Source of the DNA: Plumapathes pennacea
Taxonomy: Eukaryota; Cnidaria; Anthozoa; Antipatharia; Myriopathidae
Assembly (NCBI GenBank): GCA_964036295.1
Contig: OZ038465.1
Location: 19,314,831-19,378,830 of the forward strand
Direction of reading: 5' to 3'
Length of the DNA: 64,000 nt
The position numbers were made by a program, and so were the translations under genes. The notes under the pieces were generated by a model, which had not been told where the DNA came from, made no database searches, and was given only the letters and a program-made list of their open reading frames with translations. Below, in pieces: positions 13,453 to 25,216 of this stretch. How positions within the stretch are numbered: the first letter of the stretch is position 1; each line of letters opens with the position of its first letter.

Positions 13453-16400
13453 CTATCATTTTGCCTCCATACGTACCTCTTTAATATAATATTTTAAAAC
13501 CGCCGGAGGCGAAAATCTAGTAGTAAATGTTTTCTGATAAACCTCGGCGTAATTATGGGACCCTTATATCGGACGAACAAACAACATTGCCAGTGCATCC
13601 ATTCCAACACTCAGTTTAACAAATATACCTAAGTTTGACAGCACGTACAAGCATCAGTGTTATTTAAAACACGAATATATCCCGAAATGAACGTTATATA
13701 GTAAACATGCACACTACGGAGGCAATTTGGATCCCATAATTGCGCCAAGCAAAATCACGTTACATTAACTACTAGTTTTTCGCCTTCGGCGGTTTTTAAA
13801 AATTATATTGAAACGTGATACATGGAGGAAACATGATAGCAAGGAACAAGTCTCAGAACTTTAATACAACTTTCTTTAGTCCAGCCTTTCTTATAACCAA
13901 GTGAGATTCACACCAAATGAAGGGTAGTTTGACCTTGATTGTTTAATAAAAAGAATCCCCCAGCCTAGACCCCACCCCACCTAGGGGAAACGTACCTTCT
14001 CTTAGTTCGAATCCCGTTCCAGCATGTAATTTTTTCATTTCAATAAACTTTTCACCTGCTTGATGCGCTGTGTACCTGCGAACAGTAGTATTCACTGTTA
14101 ATATATATTTTTTTCATTTTTAAATTATCATTTTGCCTCCATACGTACCTCTTTAATATAATATTTTAAAACCGCCGGAGGCGAAAATCTAGTAGTAAAT
14201 GTTTTCTGATAAACCTCGGCGTAATTATGGGACCCTTATATCGGACGAACATACAACATTGCCAGTGCATCCATTCCAACACTCAGTTTAACAAATATAC
14301 CTAAATTTGACAGCACGTACAAGCATCAGTGTTATTTAAAACACGAATATATTCCGAAATGAACGTTATATATTAAACATGCACACTACGGAGGCAATTT
14401 GGATCCCATAATTGCGCCAAGCAAAATCACGTTACATTAACTACTAGTTTTTCGCCTTCGGCGGTTTTTAAAAATTATATTGAAACGTGATACATGGAGG
14501 AAAAATGATAACAAGGCATAAGTTTGAGAACGTTAATACAACTTTCTTTAGTCCAGCCTTTCTTATAACCAAGTGAGATTCACACCAACTGAAGGGTAAT
14601 TAGACCTTGATTGTTTAAAGAAAGAATCCCCCACCCTAGACCCAACCCCACTTAGGGGAAACGTACCTTCTCTTAGTTCGAATCCCGTTCCAGCATGTAG
14701 TTTTTTCAGTTGAATAAACTTTTCACCTGCTTGATGCGCTGTTTACCTGCGAACAGTAGTATTCACTGTTAAGATATATTTTTTTCATTTTTAAACTATC
14801 ATTTTGCCTCCATACGTACGTCTTTAATATAATATTGTAAAACCGCCGGAGGCGAAATTCTAGTAGTAAATGTTTTCTGATAAACCTCGGCGTAATTATG
14901 GGACCCTTATATCGGACGAACAAACAACATTGCCAGTGCATCCAATTCCAACACTCAGTTTAACAAATATACCTAAATTTGACAACACGTACAAGCATCA
15001 ATGTTATTTAAAACACGAATATATTCCCAAATGAACGTTATATAGTAAACATGCGCACTAAGGAGGCAATATGGATCCCATAATTGCGCCAAGCAAAATC
15101 ACGCTACATTAACTACTAGTTTTTCGCCTTCGGCGGTTTTTAAAAATTATATTGAAACGTGGTACATGGAGGAAAAATGATAGCAAGGCATAAGTTTGAG
15201 AACGTTAATACAACTTTCTTTCGTCCAGCCTTTCTTATAACCAAGTGAGATTCACACCAACTGAAGGGTAATTAGACCTTGATTGTTTAAAGAAAGAATC
15301 CCCCACCCTAGACCCCACCCCACCTAGGGGAAACGTACCTTCTCTTAGTTCGAATCCCGTTTCAGCATGTAGTTTTTTAAGTTCAATAAACTTTTCACCT
15401 GCTTGATGCGCTGTCTACCTGCGAACAGTAGTATTCACTGTTAATATATATATTTTCATTTTTAAACTATCATTTTGCCTCCATACGTACCTCTTTAATA
15501 TAATATTTTAAAACCGCCGGAGGCGAAAATCTAGTAGTAAATGTTTTCTGATAAACCTCGGCGTAATTATGGGACCCTTATATCGGACGAACAAACAACA
15601 TTGCCAGTGCATCCATTCCAACACTCAGTTTAACAAATATACCTAAATTTGACAGCGCGTACAAGCATCAGTGTTATTTAAAACACGAATATATTCCGAA
15701 ATGAACGTTATATAGTAAACATGCACACTACGGAGGCAATTTGGATCCCATAATTGCGCCAAGCAAAATCACGCTACATTAACTACTAGTTTTTCGCCTT
15801 CGGCGGTTTTTAAAAATTATATTGAAACGTGATACATGGAGGAAACATGATAGCAAGGAACAAGTCTCAGAACTTTAATACAACTTTCTTTAGTCCAGCC
15901 TTTCTTATAACCAAGTGAGATTCACACCAAATGAAGGGTAGTTTGACCTTGATTGTTTAATAAAAAGAATCCCCCAGCCTAGACCCCACCCCACCTAGGG
16001 GAAACGTACCTTCTCTTAGTTCGAATCCCGTTCCAGCATGTAATTTTTTCACTTCAATAAACTTTTCACCTGCTTGATGCGCTGTGTACCTGCGAACAGT
16101 AGTATTCACTGTTAATATATATATTTTCATTTTTAAACTATCATTTTGCCTCCATACGTACCTCTTTAATATAATATTTTAAAACCGCCGGAGGCGAAAA
16201 TCTAGTAGTAAATGTTTTCTGATAAACCTCGGCGTAATTATGGGACCCTTATATCGGACGAACAAACAACATTGCCAGTGCATCCATTCCAACACTCAGT
16301 TTAACAAATATACCTAAATTTTACAGCACGTACAAGCATCAATGTTATTTAAAACACGAATATATTCCGAAATGAACGTTATATAGTAAACATGCGCACT

Positions 16401-19400
16401 ACGGAGGCAATTTGGATCCCATAATTGCGCCAAGCAAAATCACGCTACATTAACTACTAGTTTTTCGCCTTCGGCGGTTTTTAAAAATTATATTGAAACG
16501 TGATACATGGAGGAAAAATGATAACAAGGCATAAGTTTGAGAACGTTAATACAACTTTCTTTCGTCCAGCCTTTCTTATAACCAAGTGAGATTCACACCA
16601 ACTGAAGGGTAATTAGACCTTGATTGTTTAAAGAAAGAATCCCCCACCCTAGACCCCACCCCACCTAGGGGAAACGTACCTTCTCTTAGTTCGAATCCCG
16701 TTCCAGCATGTAGTTTTTTCAGTTGAATAAACTTTTCACCTGATTGATGCGCTGTCTACCTGCGAACAGTAGTATTCACTGTTAATATATATATTTTCAT
16801 TTTTAAACTATCATTTTGCCTCCATACGTACCTCTTTAATATAATATTTTAAAACCGCCGGAGGCGAAACTCTAGTAGTAAATGTTTTCTGATAAACCTC
16901 GGCGTAATTATGGGACCCTTATATCGGACGAACAAACAACATTGCCAGTGCATCCATTCCAACACTCAGTTTAACAAATATACCTAAATTTGACAACACG
17001 TACAAGCATCAATGTTATTTAAAACACGAATATATTCCCAAATGAACGTTATATAGTAAACATGCGCACTAAGGAGGCAATATGGATCCCATAATTGCGC
17101 CAACCAAAATCACGCTACATTAACTACTAGTTTTTCGCCTTCGGCGGTTTTTAAAAATTATATTGAAACGTGGTACATGGAGGAAAAATGATAGCAAGGC
17201 ATAAGTTTGAGAACGTTAATACAACTTTCTTTCGTCCAGCCTTTCTTATAACCAAGTGAGATTCACACCAACTGAAGGGTAATTAGACCTTGATTGTTTA
17301 AAGAAAGAATCCCCCACCCTAGACCCCACCCCACCTAGGGGAAACGTACCTTCTCTTAGTTCGAATCCCGTTTCAGCATGTAGTTTTTTAAGTTCAATAA
17401 ACTTTTCACCTGCTTGATGCGCTGTCTACCTGCGAACAGTAGTATTCACTGTTAATATATATATTTTCATTTTTAAACTATCATTTTGCCTCCATACGTA
17501 CCTCTTTAATATAATATTTTAAAACCGCCGGAGGCGAAAATCTAGTAGTAAATGTTTTCTGATAAACCTCGGCGTAATTATGGGACCCTTATATCGGACG
17601 AACAAACAACATTGCCAGTGCATCCATTCCAACACTCAGTTTAACAAATATACCTAAATTTTACAGCACGTACAAGCATCAGTGTTATTTAAAACACGAA
17701 TATATTCCGAAATGAACGTTATATAGTAAACATGCACACTACGGAGGCAATTTGGATCCCATAATTGCGCCAAGCAAAATCACGCTACATTAACTACTAG
17801 TTTTTCGCCTTCGGCGGTTTTTAAAAATTATATTGAAACGTGATACATGGAGGAAACATGATAGCAAGGAACAAGTCTCAGAACTTTAATACAACTTTCT
17901 TTAGTCCAGCCTTTCTTATAACCAAGTGAGATTCACACCAAATGAAGGGTAGTTTGACCTTGATTGTTTAATAAAAAGAATCCCCCAGCCTAGACCCCAC
18001 CCCACCTAGGGGAAACGTACCTTCTCTTAGTTCGAATCCCGTTCCAGCATGTAATTTTTTCAGTTCAATAAACTTTTCACCTGCTTGATGCGCTGTGTAC
18101 CTGCGAACAGTAGTATTCACTGTTAATATATATATTTTCATTTTTAAACTATCATTTTGCCTCCATACGTACCTCTTTAATATAATATTTTAAAACCGCC
18201 GGAGGCGAAAATCTAGTAGTAAATGTTTTCTGATAAACCTCGGCGTAATTATGGGACCCTTATATCGGACGAACAAACAACATTGCCAGTGCATCCATTC
18301 CAACACTCAGTTTAACAAATATACCTAAATTTTACAGCACGTACAAGCATCAATGTTATTTAAAACACGAATATATTCCGAAATGAACGTTATATAGTAA
18401 ACATGCGCACTACGGAGGCAATTTGGATCCCATAATTGCGCCAAGCAAAATCACGCTACATTAACTACTAGTTTTTCGCCTTCGGCGGTTTTTAAAAATT
18501 ATATTGAAACGTGATACATGGAGGAAAAATGATAACAAGGCATAAGTTTGAGAACGTTAATACAACTTTCTTTCGTCCAGCCTTTCTTATAACCAAGTGA
18601 GATTCACACCAACTGAAGGGTAATTAGACCTTGATTGTTTAAAGAAAGAATCCCCCACCCTAGACCCCACCCCACCTAGGGGAAACGTACCTTCTCTTAG
18701 TTCGAATCCCGTTCCAGCATGTAGTTTTTTCAGTTGAATAAACTTTTCACCTGATTGATGCGCTGTCTACCTGCGAACAGTAGTATTCACTGTTAATATA
18801 TATATTTTCATTTTTAAACTATCATTTTGCCTCCATACGTACGTCTTTAATATAATATTTTAAAACCGCCGGAGGCGAAAATCTAGTAGTAAATGTTTTC
18901 TGATAAACCTCGGCGTAATTATGGGACCCTTATATCGGACGAACAAACAACATTGCCAGTGCATCCATTCCAACACTCAGTTTAACAAATATACCTAAAT
19001 TTGACAGCACGTACAAGCATCAATGTTATTTAAAACACGAATATATTCCGAAATGAACGTTATATAATAAACATGCGCACTACGGAGGCAATTTGGATCC
19101 CATAATTGCGCCAAGGAAAATCACGCTACATTAACTACTAGTTTTTCGCCTTCGGCGGTTTTTAAAAATTATATTGAAACGTGATACATGGAGGAAAAAT
19201 GATAACAAGGCATAAGTTTGAGAACGTTAATACAACTTTCTTTCGTCCAGCCTTTCTTATAACCAAGTGAGATTCACACCAACTGAAGGGTAATTAGACC
19301 TTGATTGTTTAAAGAAAGAATCTCCCACCCTAGACCCCACCCCACTTAGGGGAAACGTACCTTCTCTTAGTTCGAATCCCGTTCCAGCATGTAGTTTTTT

Positions 19401-19403
19401 CAC
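13453..19403. repeat. A-B-B higher-order repeat, about 2013 bp, three copies
   Basis: The last nine units of block 1 read ABB ABB ABB. Type A markers lie at about 13,836, 15,850 and 17,862, which is 2012-2014 bp apart. Private variants repeat with this longer period: GCATGTAATTTTTTCA (A instead of G) near 14,030, 16,038 and 18,050, and GAAACGTGGTACATGG near 15,165 and 17,170. The third copy is cut at 19,407 by the fold-back transposon and its partner sequence resumes at 23,521. Higher-order structure indicates recent local amplification of a trimer. Confidence 0.8.
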
Positions 19404-19407
19404 TTCA
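19404..19407. other. Target-site duplication TTCA, left copy
   Basis: The satellite normally reads TTCAATAAACTTTTCACC here. TTCA stands at 19,404-19,407 just before the element and again at 23,521-23,524 just after it, where the satellite continues ATAAAC in register. A 4-bp duplication on insertion explains this exactly. Confidence 0.8.
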
Positions 19408-19675
19408 AACACGTTTCAAAACGAAGTGGCATATTTCAAAATGGGTAATTTTTGGTAAAATTTCCATTATAATGCTTATTTTTGCCATGAATCTCAAATC
19501 TTGGTATTGACCAAGTAAAAATCTCACAAATCAAGTGATTTCTGCTGAAAATTGGACAGTCGTAATAACTTATTGTAAATAAGGGGCAATTGATACTGTT
19601 TTTACTGGTCAAAAAATGAAAATGGTAATGTTCTCCATTTTTATCATATATTTACCATTCTGGACCCTGACACAG

Positions 19676-19990
19676 TAATAATTACAACAGTTATTGTTGT
19701 GACCAAATGAACCTCACTTGGTCACAGTAATTGTTGTGACCAAATGAACCTCAAGTTGGTCACAGTAATTGTTGTGACCAAATGAACATCAAGTTGTCAC
19801 AGTAATATTGTTGTGACCAAATGAACCTCAAGTTGGTCACGGTAATTGTTGTGACCAAATGAACCTCAAGTTGGTCACAGTAATTGTTGTGACCAAATGA
19901 ACATCAAGTTGTCACAGTAATTGTTGTGACCAAATGAACCTCAAGTTGGTCACGGTAATTGTTGTGACCAAATGAACCTCAATTTGACCA
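19676..19990. repeat. 38-bp tandem repeat in the left arm of the fold-back element
   Basis: There are about eight head-to-tail units of 36-40 bp built on GTTGTGACCAAATGAACCTC followed by AAGTTGGTCACAGTAATT. Each unit contains an inner palindrome, TTGGTCACA and TGTGACCAA separated by about 8 bp. Such subterminal repeats in fold-back elements are often candidate transposase-binding sites; that role is inference. Confidence 0.9.
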
Positions 19991-22730
19991 TAGTATTACA
20001 TAACAAACACGTTCCAAAACATTTTCCAAAGTATTTTTTATTCTGCTGCATTAAGGGTAAAACGGTTCAGGCTTTGGGAACTTTTGAACGTTATGCTAAA
20101 TTGACCTATTTTGACCTAGCTAGTACAGCACCCAAGTTACCCTGTTCTGATAATCAGAGCAACCATGTTCTCAGTTCTGATAATCAGAATACCAAAGTTT
20201 CTTCCTATGATAATCAAATAACACGTAGAAGGTGAGCTTGAGTCCAATATGCTCTGATAATCAGAGTACCCAACTTCCCTGCTCTGATAATCAGAGTACC
20301 TAACACGTTCCAGAATAACTTTCGATATTCCAGAACAATAAAATGTGGTTAAGAACAAGTACCTCGACTTGATTTATTGTTGAATTACAAACCTTCTGTT
20401 CAAATGTCTTCAGCGCACGTTTTTATCGCCAATTTATCCAACACTGCCAAAAAAAGAAAAATTGCCAAAATGCCCCTGCACTACGTTCGATTTACTTATA
20501 GGTTGAGAACTAGATTACTACGATACTGCACACCTCTTGTAACCGGCGTGGTCCTAAAGGACTTCTTTAGTTGAGATGTTAAGTAAAACTCTGTATTCCA
20601 AATTATCCAAAGACCGCGGATCAAAATGTCGTGTAAAGATTTCTTTCCAACCGAAATAATCATTTAAACTAGCCTATGTGCTAAATAATGTAAACAGGCC
20701 AAAGGCCCGGCAAAATCCAGCAACTGTAACGGAGACAGCAACAGTGGAACTACATGAAACAGAAGGGACACATTGACTGATAACACGTCGAACGTCGTTT
20801 CCAACCTACAAAACGATTGTAACGAACTATCAAAACTAAATATACTTTACATTCCCTCTTCTCAACGTATGTCGAGTCGCAATTGACATGTTTCCGTTCG
20901 ACGACAACTCCATTTCTCTGTCCATTTGTCCTATGTCGGTCGAAAGAGGTGCATTACAGTACATAACAGTCACAGAGATATGCTGTGATACAATCTTTCT
21001 TTGGCTACGATCACCCGGCATACGTTGGCCGTGGCAAAGTTCCGACTTAATCATTTTGAAAACGAGGAGACGTTTGCTTTGTGAACTGGTTTATATCTAA
21101 AACTGTCACAAGATCTTGCGGTATTCTTTTAAGTCGGCGGCTTCCGGCCCTTTTGTTCTTTTCTTTTTTATTGCCTCAGACGCTCCGAGATTTGCAGCAG
21201 CAAAGATCATTTTTGTCCCATTGTTTTCACTCTTTTGATATTCGTTCATTTCGTTTTCTGAGAGACAGCGCCTTATAACTAATTTCTGTGCAAAGGTTGA
21301 CCCCACGCCGCCTCGATTAGCGGGCACTTCTGTCACTTTTGACCCCTCGCTGAGGCCGTCTGCTAACTTTTAAATTAGTCAAACAAAGAAATGGATAAAA
21401 AAGAAAAAGGTCTTCAGCAGGATTTCTGCACTGCAGCAAAATCATATTTGATTTCTCGCCTCAGTGCTGGAGAAGAAGAAAAGAGATAAAAAAACAAGAT
21501 AAACAAAAAACAATAGCACCAGAAGCCGCAGCAGGTATTAGCACTTAAAAGAATACCGCAACATCTTCTGACAGTTACTATAAACCAGTTACCCACAAAG
21601 TAAACGTCTTTCTTTTCAAATTCATTCAGAAATTTACTCCTGACCTACTATAACGTGATGCCGGGTAATTGTAGCCTAAGAAAAGCTGCACTACAACACA
21701 TCTGTGTGACCGTTTACATCTATAACGCACCTCGTTTAATCTACATTTATGAGCAAGGACAGAGATAAGTGTTTGTCGTCAAACGGAAACATGTCAATTG
21801 CGACTGGCTTGTCGTCGAACGGAAACAGAAGAGAAGAAGGAAAGCAAAGGTATGCTGCCGCTTTATTATTTTCTCTCCGGGTCTTTATTTTTCTCAAACA
21901 CCGTCACCCACGAGTTCAGAAAATACCGGTGTTTATATTCCACAATCTTTCATCTAGTATATTCAATTGGCATACTATGTAGATTCTCCTGGAAATCTAG
22001 AAGAAAATGTTGAGGCTCCAAACAATATCCGAGCGAGTATAAACCGGCAATACTGGCCAGTTCTACCAGATTTTATGTGAGCCGGCAAATTCTCGAGCCA
22101 AGTTATCTGTTTACTCTAATACATAAGATGGCTGCAATGTCTTATTTAGTTTCGTTGTGATCGTTTTGTAGGTTGGAAATGACGTAAACCTTTTCAAGCT
22201 CACCTTCGACGTGCTATCTGATTATCATAGGAGGAAACTTTGGTACTCTGATTATCAGAGCGAGGAAATTGGGTGCTCTGATTATCAGATCAGGGAAGTT
22301 GGAGAGCACCCATCGGAGCTGTTCCGCAAAACATGTGCTCCACACAGCATCCTGTGCTGGCAGGCGTTTTGTTTTTCTTTTACTGCTCGCTGGGGAAAAA
22401 AGCAATTGTTTCATCGGGCCGCTGGCAAAACTGATTCTTGCATAGCCTTCGAAAATAGACAGGTTTTCCGCCTGTCGCTTTGCGCCGCCGAAAAATATAT
22501 ATTCTTAAGCCTGGAAGCAGTAATTTTTTTTCCGGCTGGAAGAAAAGGTGATTTTGATCAGTTGCTGGGAAAATTTTCCGGGACTGCTCTGCGCTGCGGA
22601 AGGAACATTCGGAAATTGCTTTTTTTTAGCATAACGTTCAAAAGTTCCCAAAGCTTGAATCGTTTTACCCTTAATACAGTAGAATAAAAAATACTTGACA
22701 AAGTGTTTTGGAACGCGTTTGTTATGTAAT

Positions 22731-23017
22731 TTGGTCAACTTGAGGTTCATTTGGTCACAACAATTACTGAGACCAAAGTGAGGTTCATTTGGTCACAACA
22801 ATTACTGTGACCAACTTGAGGTTCATTTGGTCACAACAATTACTGTGACCAGCTTGAGGTTCATTTGGTCACAACAATTACTGTGACCAACTTGAGGTTC
22901 ATTTGGTCACAACAATTACTGTGACCGACTTGAGGTTCACTTGGTCACAACAATATTACTGTGACCAACTTGAGGTTCATTTGGTCACAACAATTATTGT
23001 GATCAATTTGAGGTTCT
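22731..23017. repeat. 38-bp tandem repeat in the right arm, inverted relative to the left array
   Basis: The same 38-bp repeat appears here in reverse complement (AACTTGAGGTTCATTTGGTC then ACAACAATTACTGTGACC), again about eight units. The arrays are not exact mirror images: single units in each arm carry private changes such as CTGAGACCAAAGTGAGG near 22,767, so the arrays have evolved separately since the arms were last homogenised. Confidence 0.9.
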
Positions 23018-23520
23018 TACCATGACCGACTGGATGCTTATAAGTGATGGTGCAAATAGATAGTTTTTAGTTATTTTTTACCATGCTGACTGGGGTTGGT
23101 TTGACCGCACAGTACAATCTGTATGTATAATACTATGTTTTACCAAAAATCGGCCCTGAGTTGACTCTAATGGTAAAATACACTACAATTGTTAAACTCT
23201 GAGAGTGCAGTTTGTTCTGCTTTGTGGTAAGAATGCTGAAGATTAGGCAAATTTTGCTATCCTGGCAAAGTTGTTTAAATATATGGTAAAATCATTCATA
23301 AATAATCCATATTTACCAAAATGGTTTCCTTCAACATTTGGTAAAATAGTGGAAGTATTTGCTTCATTTGTCGATTACATTTTATTTTTGGTAAAATATA
23401 TGCTTTCCATATAGGTTTTTACCGTGATTTTTGTCTAGCATTGGTAACTTTTCGCCATGAAGCTTGATTTTTACCAAAATGTGCGATTTTGAAATATGCC
23501 AGTTGGTTTTGAAACGTGTT

Positions 23521-25011
23521 TTCAATAAACTTTTCACCTGCTTGATGCGCTGTGTACCTGCGAAGAGCAGTATTCACTGTTAATATATATATTTTCATTT
23601 TTAAACTATCATTTTGCCTCCATACGTACCTCTTTAATATAATATTTTAAAACCGCCGGAGGCGAAAATCTAGTAGTAAATGCTTTCTGATAAACCTCGG
23701 CGTAATTATGGAACCCTTATATCGGACGAACAAACAACATTGCCAGTGCATCCATTCCAACACTCACTTTAACAAATATACCTAAATTTTACAGCACGAA
23801 CCAGCATCAATATTATTTAAAACACGAATATGTTCCGGAATAAACGTTATATAGTAAACATGCGCACTACGGAGGCAATTTGGATCCCATAATTGCGCGA
23901 AGCAAAATCACGCTACATTAACTACTAGTTTTTCGCCTTCGGCGGTTTTTAAAAATTATATTGAAACGTGATACATGGAGGAAAATGATAGCAAGGAACA
24001 AGTCTCAGAACGTTAATACAACTTTCTTTAGTCGAGCCTTTCTTATAACCAAGTGAGATTCACACCAAATGAAGGGTAGTTTGACCTTGATTGTTTAATA
24101 AAAAGAATCCCCTACCCTAGACCCCACCCCACTTAGGGGAAACGTACCTTCTCTTAGTTCGAATCCCGTTCCAGCATGTAGTTTTTTCAGTTCAATAAAC
24201 TTTTCACCTGCTTGATGCGCTGTGTACCTGCGGTTAATATATATTTTTTCATTTTTAAACTATCATTTTGCCTCCATACGTACCTCTTTAATATAATATT
24301 CTAAAACCGCCGGAGGCGAAAATCTAGTAGTAAATGTTTTCTGATAAACCTCGGCGTAATTATGGGACCCTTATATCGGACGAACAAACAACATTGCCAG
24401 TGCATCCATTCCAACACTCAGTTTGACAAATATACCTAAATTTGACAGCACGTACAAGCATCAGTGCTATTTAAAACACGAATATATTCCGAAATGAACG
24501 TTATATAGTAAACATGCGCACTACGGAGGCAATTTGGATCCCATAATTGCGCCAAGCAAAATCACACTACATTAACTACTAGTTTTTCGCCTTCGGCGGT
24601 TTTTAAAAATTATATTGAAACGTGATACATGGAGGAAAAATGATAACAAGGCATAAGTTTGAGAACGTTAATACAACTTTCTTTCGTCCAGCCTTTCTTA
24701 TAACCAAGTGAGATTCACACCAACTGAAGGGTAATTAGACCTTGATTGTTTAAAGAAAGAATCCCCCACCCTAGACCCCACCCCACCTAGGGGAAACGTA
24801 CCTTCTCTTAGTTCGAATCCCGTTTCAGCATGTAGCTTTTTAAGTTCAATAAACTTTTCACCTGCTTGATGCGCTGTGTACCTGCGAACAGTAGTATTCA
24901 CTGTTAATATATATATTTTTCATTTTTAAACTATCATTTTGCCTCCATACGTACCTCTTTAATATAATGTTTTAAAACCGCCGGAGGCGAAAATCTAGTA
25001 GTAAATGTTTT
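23521..25011. repeat. 671-bp satellite, block 2 (about 2.2 units)
   Basis: The satellite resumes in register right after the fold-back transposon. The first unit is type A, the second type B, and the third is broken off after GTAAATGTTTTC at 25,011. One unit lacks 16 bp of linker near 24,232 (CTGCG joined directly to GTTAATAT). The break point borders the hairpin that starts the duplicated segment. Confidence 0.95.
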
Positions 25012-25124
25012 CACTCCCACTTTTTAACTCCCTCATGAGAATAACAATTAACTCCCTAAATAGGAGTTGATATCACCCCTGTTTTGGAGTTAAAACAAAT
25101 GAAGGGAGTTAAAAAGTGGGAGCG
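25012..25124. repeat. Short hairpin element with GGAGTTAA motifs
   Basis: CACTCCCACTTTTTAACTCC at the left is matched in reverse complement by the right arm ending at 25,124, giving near-perfect arms of about 22 bp around an 85-bp loop. The loop and the next 75 bp hold more TTAACTCC and GGAGTTAA copies. It may be a tiny MITE or the end of a larger transposon carrying the downstream gene. In the second copy of the segment only the right arm remains (from 42,331). Confidence 0.65.
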
Positions 25125-25216
25125 AAAACTACTCTAAAAAAGGAGTCGTTCTGTACCTTTTTTTTAACTCCCTTTTTGGAGTTAAAGTAACTCCCTGAAA
25201 ATAACAGTGCGGTCAA
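25125..25216. repeat. Spacer with further TTAACTCC/GGAGTTAA inverted motifs
   Basis: This stretch leads into the pseudogene. It carries TTTTTTTTAACTCCC followed by TTTTTGGAGTTAAAG and another AACTCCC. It is the same motif as in the hairpin next to it and is conserved in the second copy at about 42,362-42,452. This repeated short inverted motif beside a transposase-like gene would fit a subterminal region. Confidence 0.45.

Larger units (their letters stand above)
33..19403. repeat. 671-bp satellite array, block 1 (about 28.9 units)
   Basis: The same sequence returns every 670-671 bases; the landmark TTCAATAAAC recurs at 619, 1290, 1960 and so on, and exactly 28 periods later the landmark TTCA lies at 19,404. 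Units differ by scattered substitutions and 1-bp changes in AT runs. Two types are visible. Type A carries AGCAAGGAACAAGTCTCAG and TTAATAAAAAGAATC in the linker; type B carries AACAAGGCATAAGTTTGAG and TTAAAGAAAGAATC. Read from the marker at each module end (419, 1087, 1759 onward) the order is A A B A B A B B A B B B B A B A B B B B A B B A B B A B B. Such type mixing is what unequal exchange and gene conversion produce. Candidate roles are centromeric or heterochromatic satellite, but nothing in the sequence proves either. Confidence 0.97.
19408..23520. mobile_element. 4.1-kb fold-back DNA transposon inserted in the satellite
   Basis: The ends form a 35-bp terminal inverted repeat (19,408-19,442 and 23,486-23,520, starting AACACGTTTCAAAAC) with two mismatches. 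Inward, the two halves keep matching as reverse complements: the GGTAAAA-rich outer zone, a 38-bp tandem array (19,676-19,990 and 22,731-23,017), a unique stretch at 19,998-20,105 versus 22,627-22,735, palindrome clusters CTCTGATAATCAGAG at 20,145-20,300 versus CTCTGATTATCAGAG at 22,213-22,290, and inner zones such as 20,830-21,020 versus 21,655-21,815 and 21,060-21,130 versus 21,545-21,610. The unmatched centre is only about 200 bp. Each arm also has its own indels, notably about 320 bp at 22,300-22,620. I see no transposase; the open frames inside are short and unlike known proteins, so it is probably non-autonomous. The superfamily is not assignable from TTCA alone. Confidence 0.85.

Noticed and set aside
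19676..19990. 38-bp repeats as a CRISPR array
   Set aside because: Units are continuous with no unique spacers, mirrored in the other arm of a transposon, in an animal genome.
22211..22687. 158-codon frame in the right arm of the fold-back element
   Set aside because: No start context, no motif, and it spans palindrome cluster and arm sequence; composition is that of the element.
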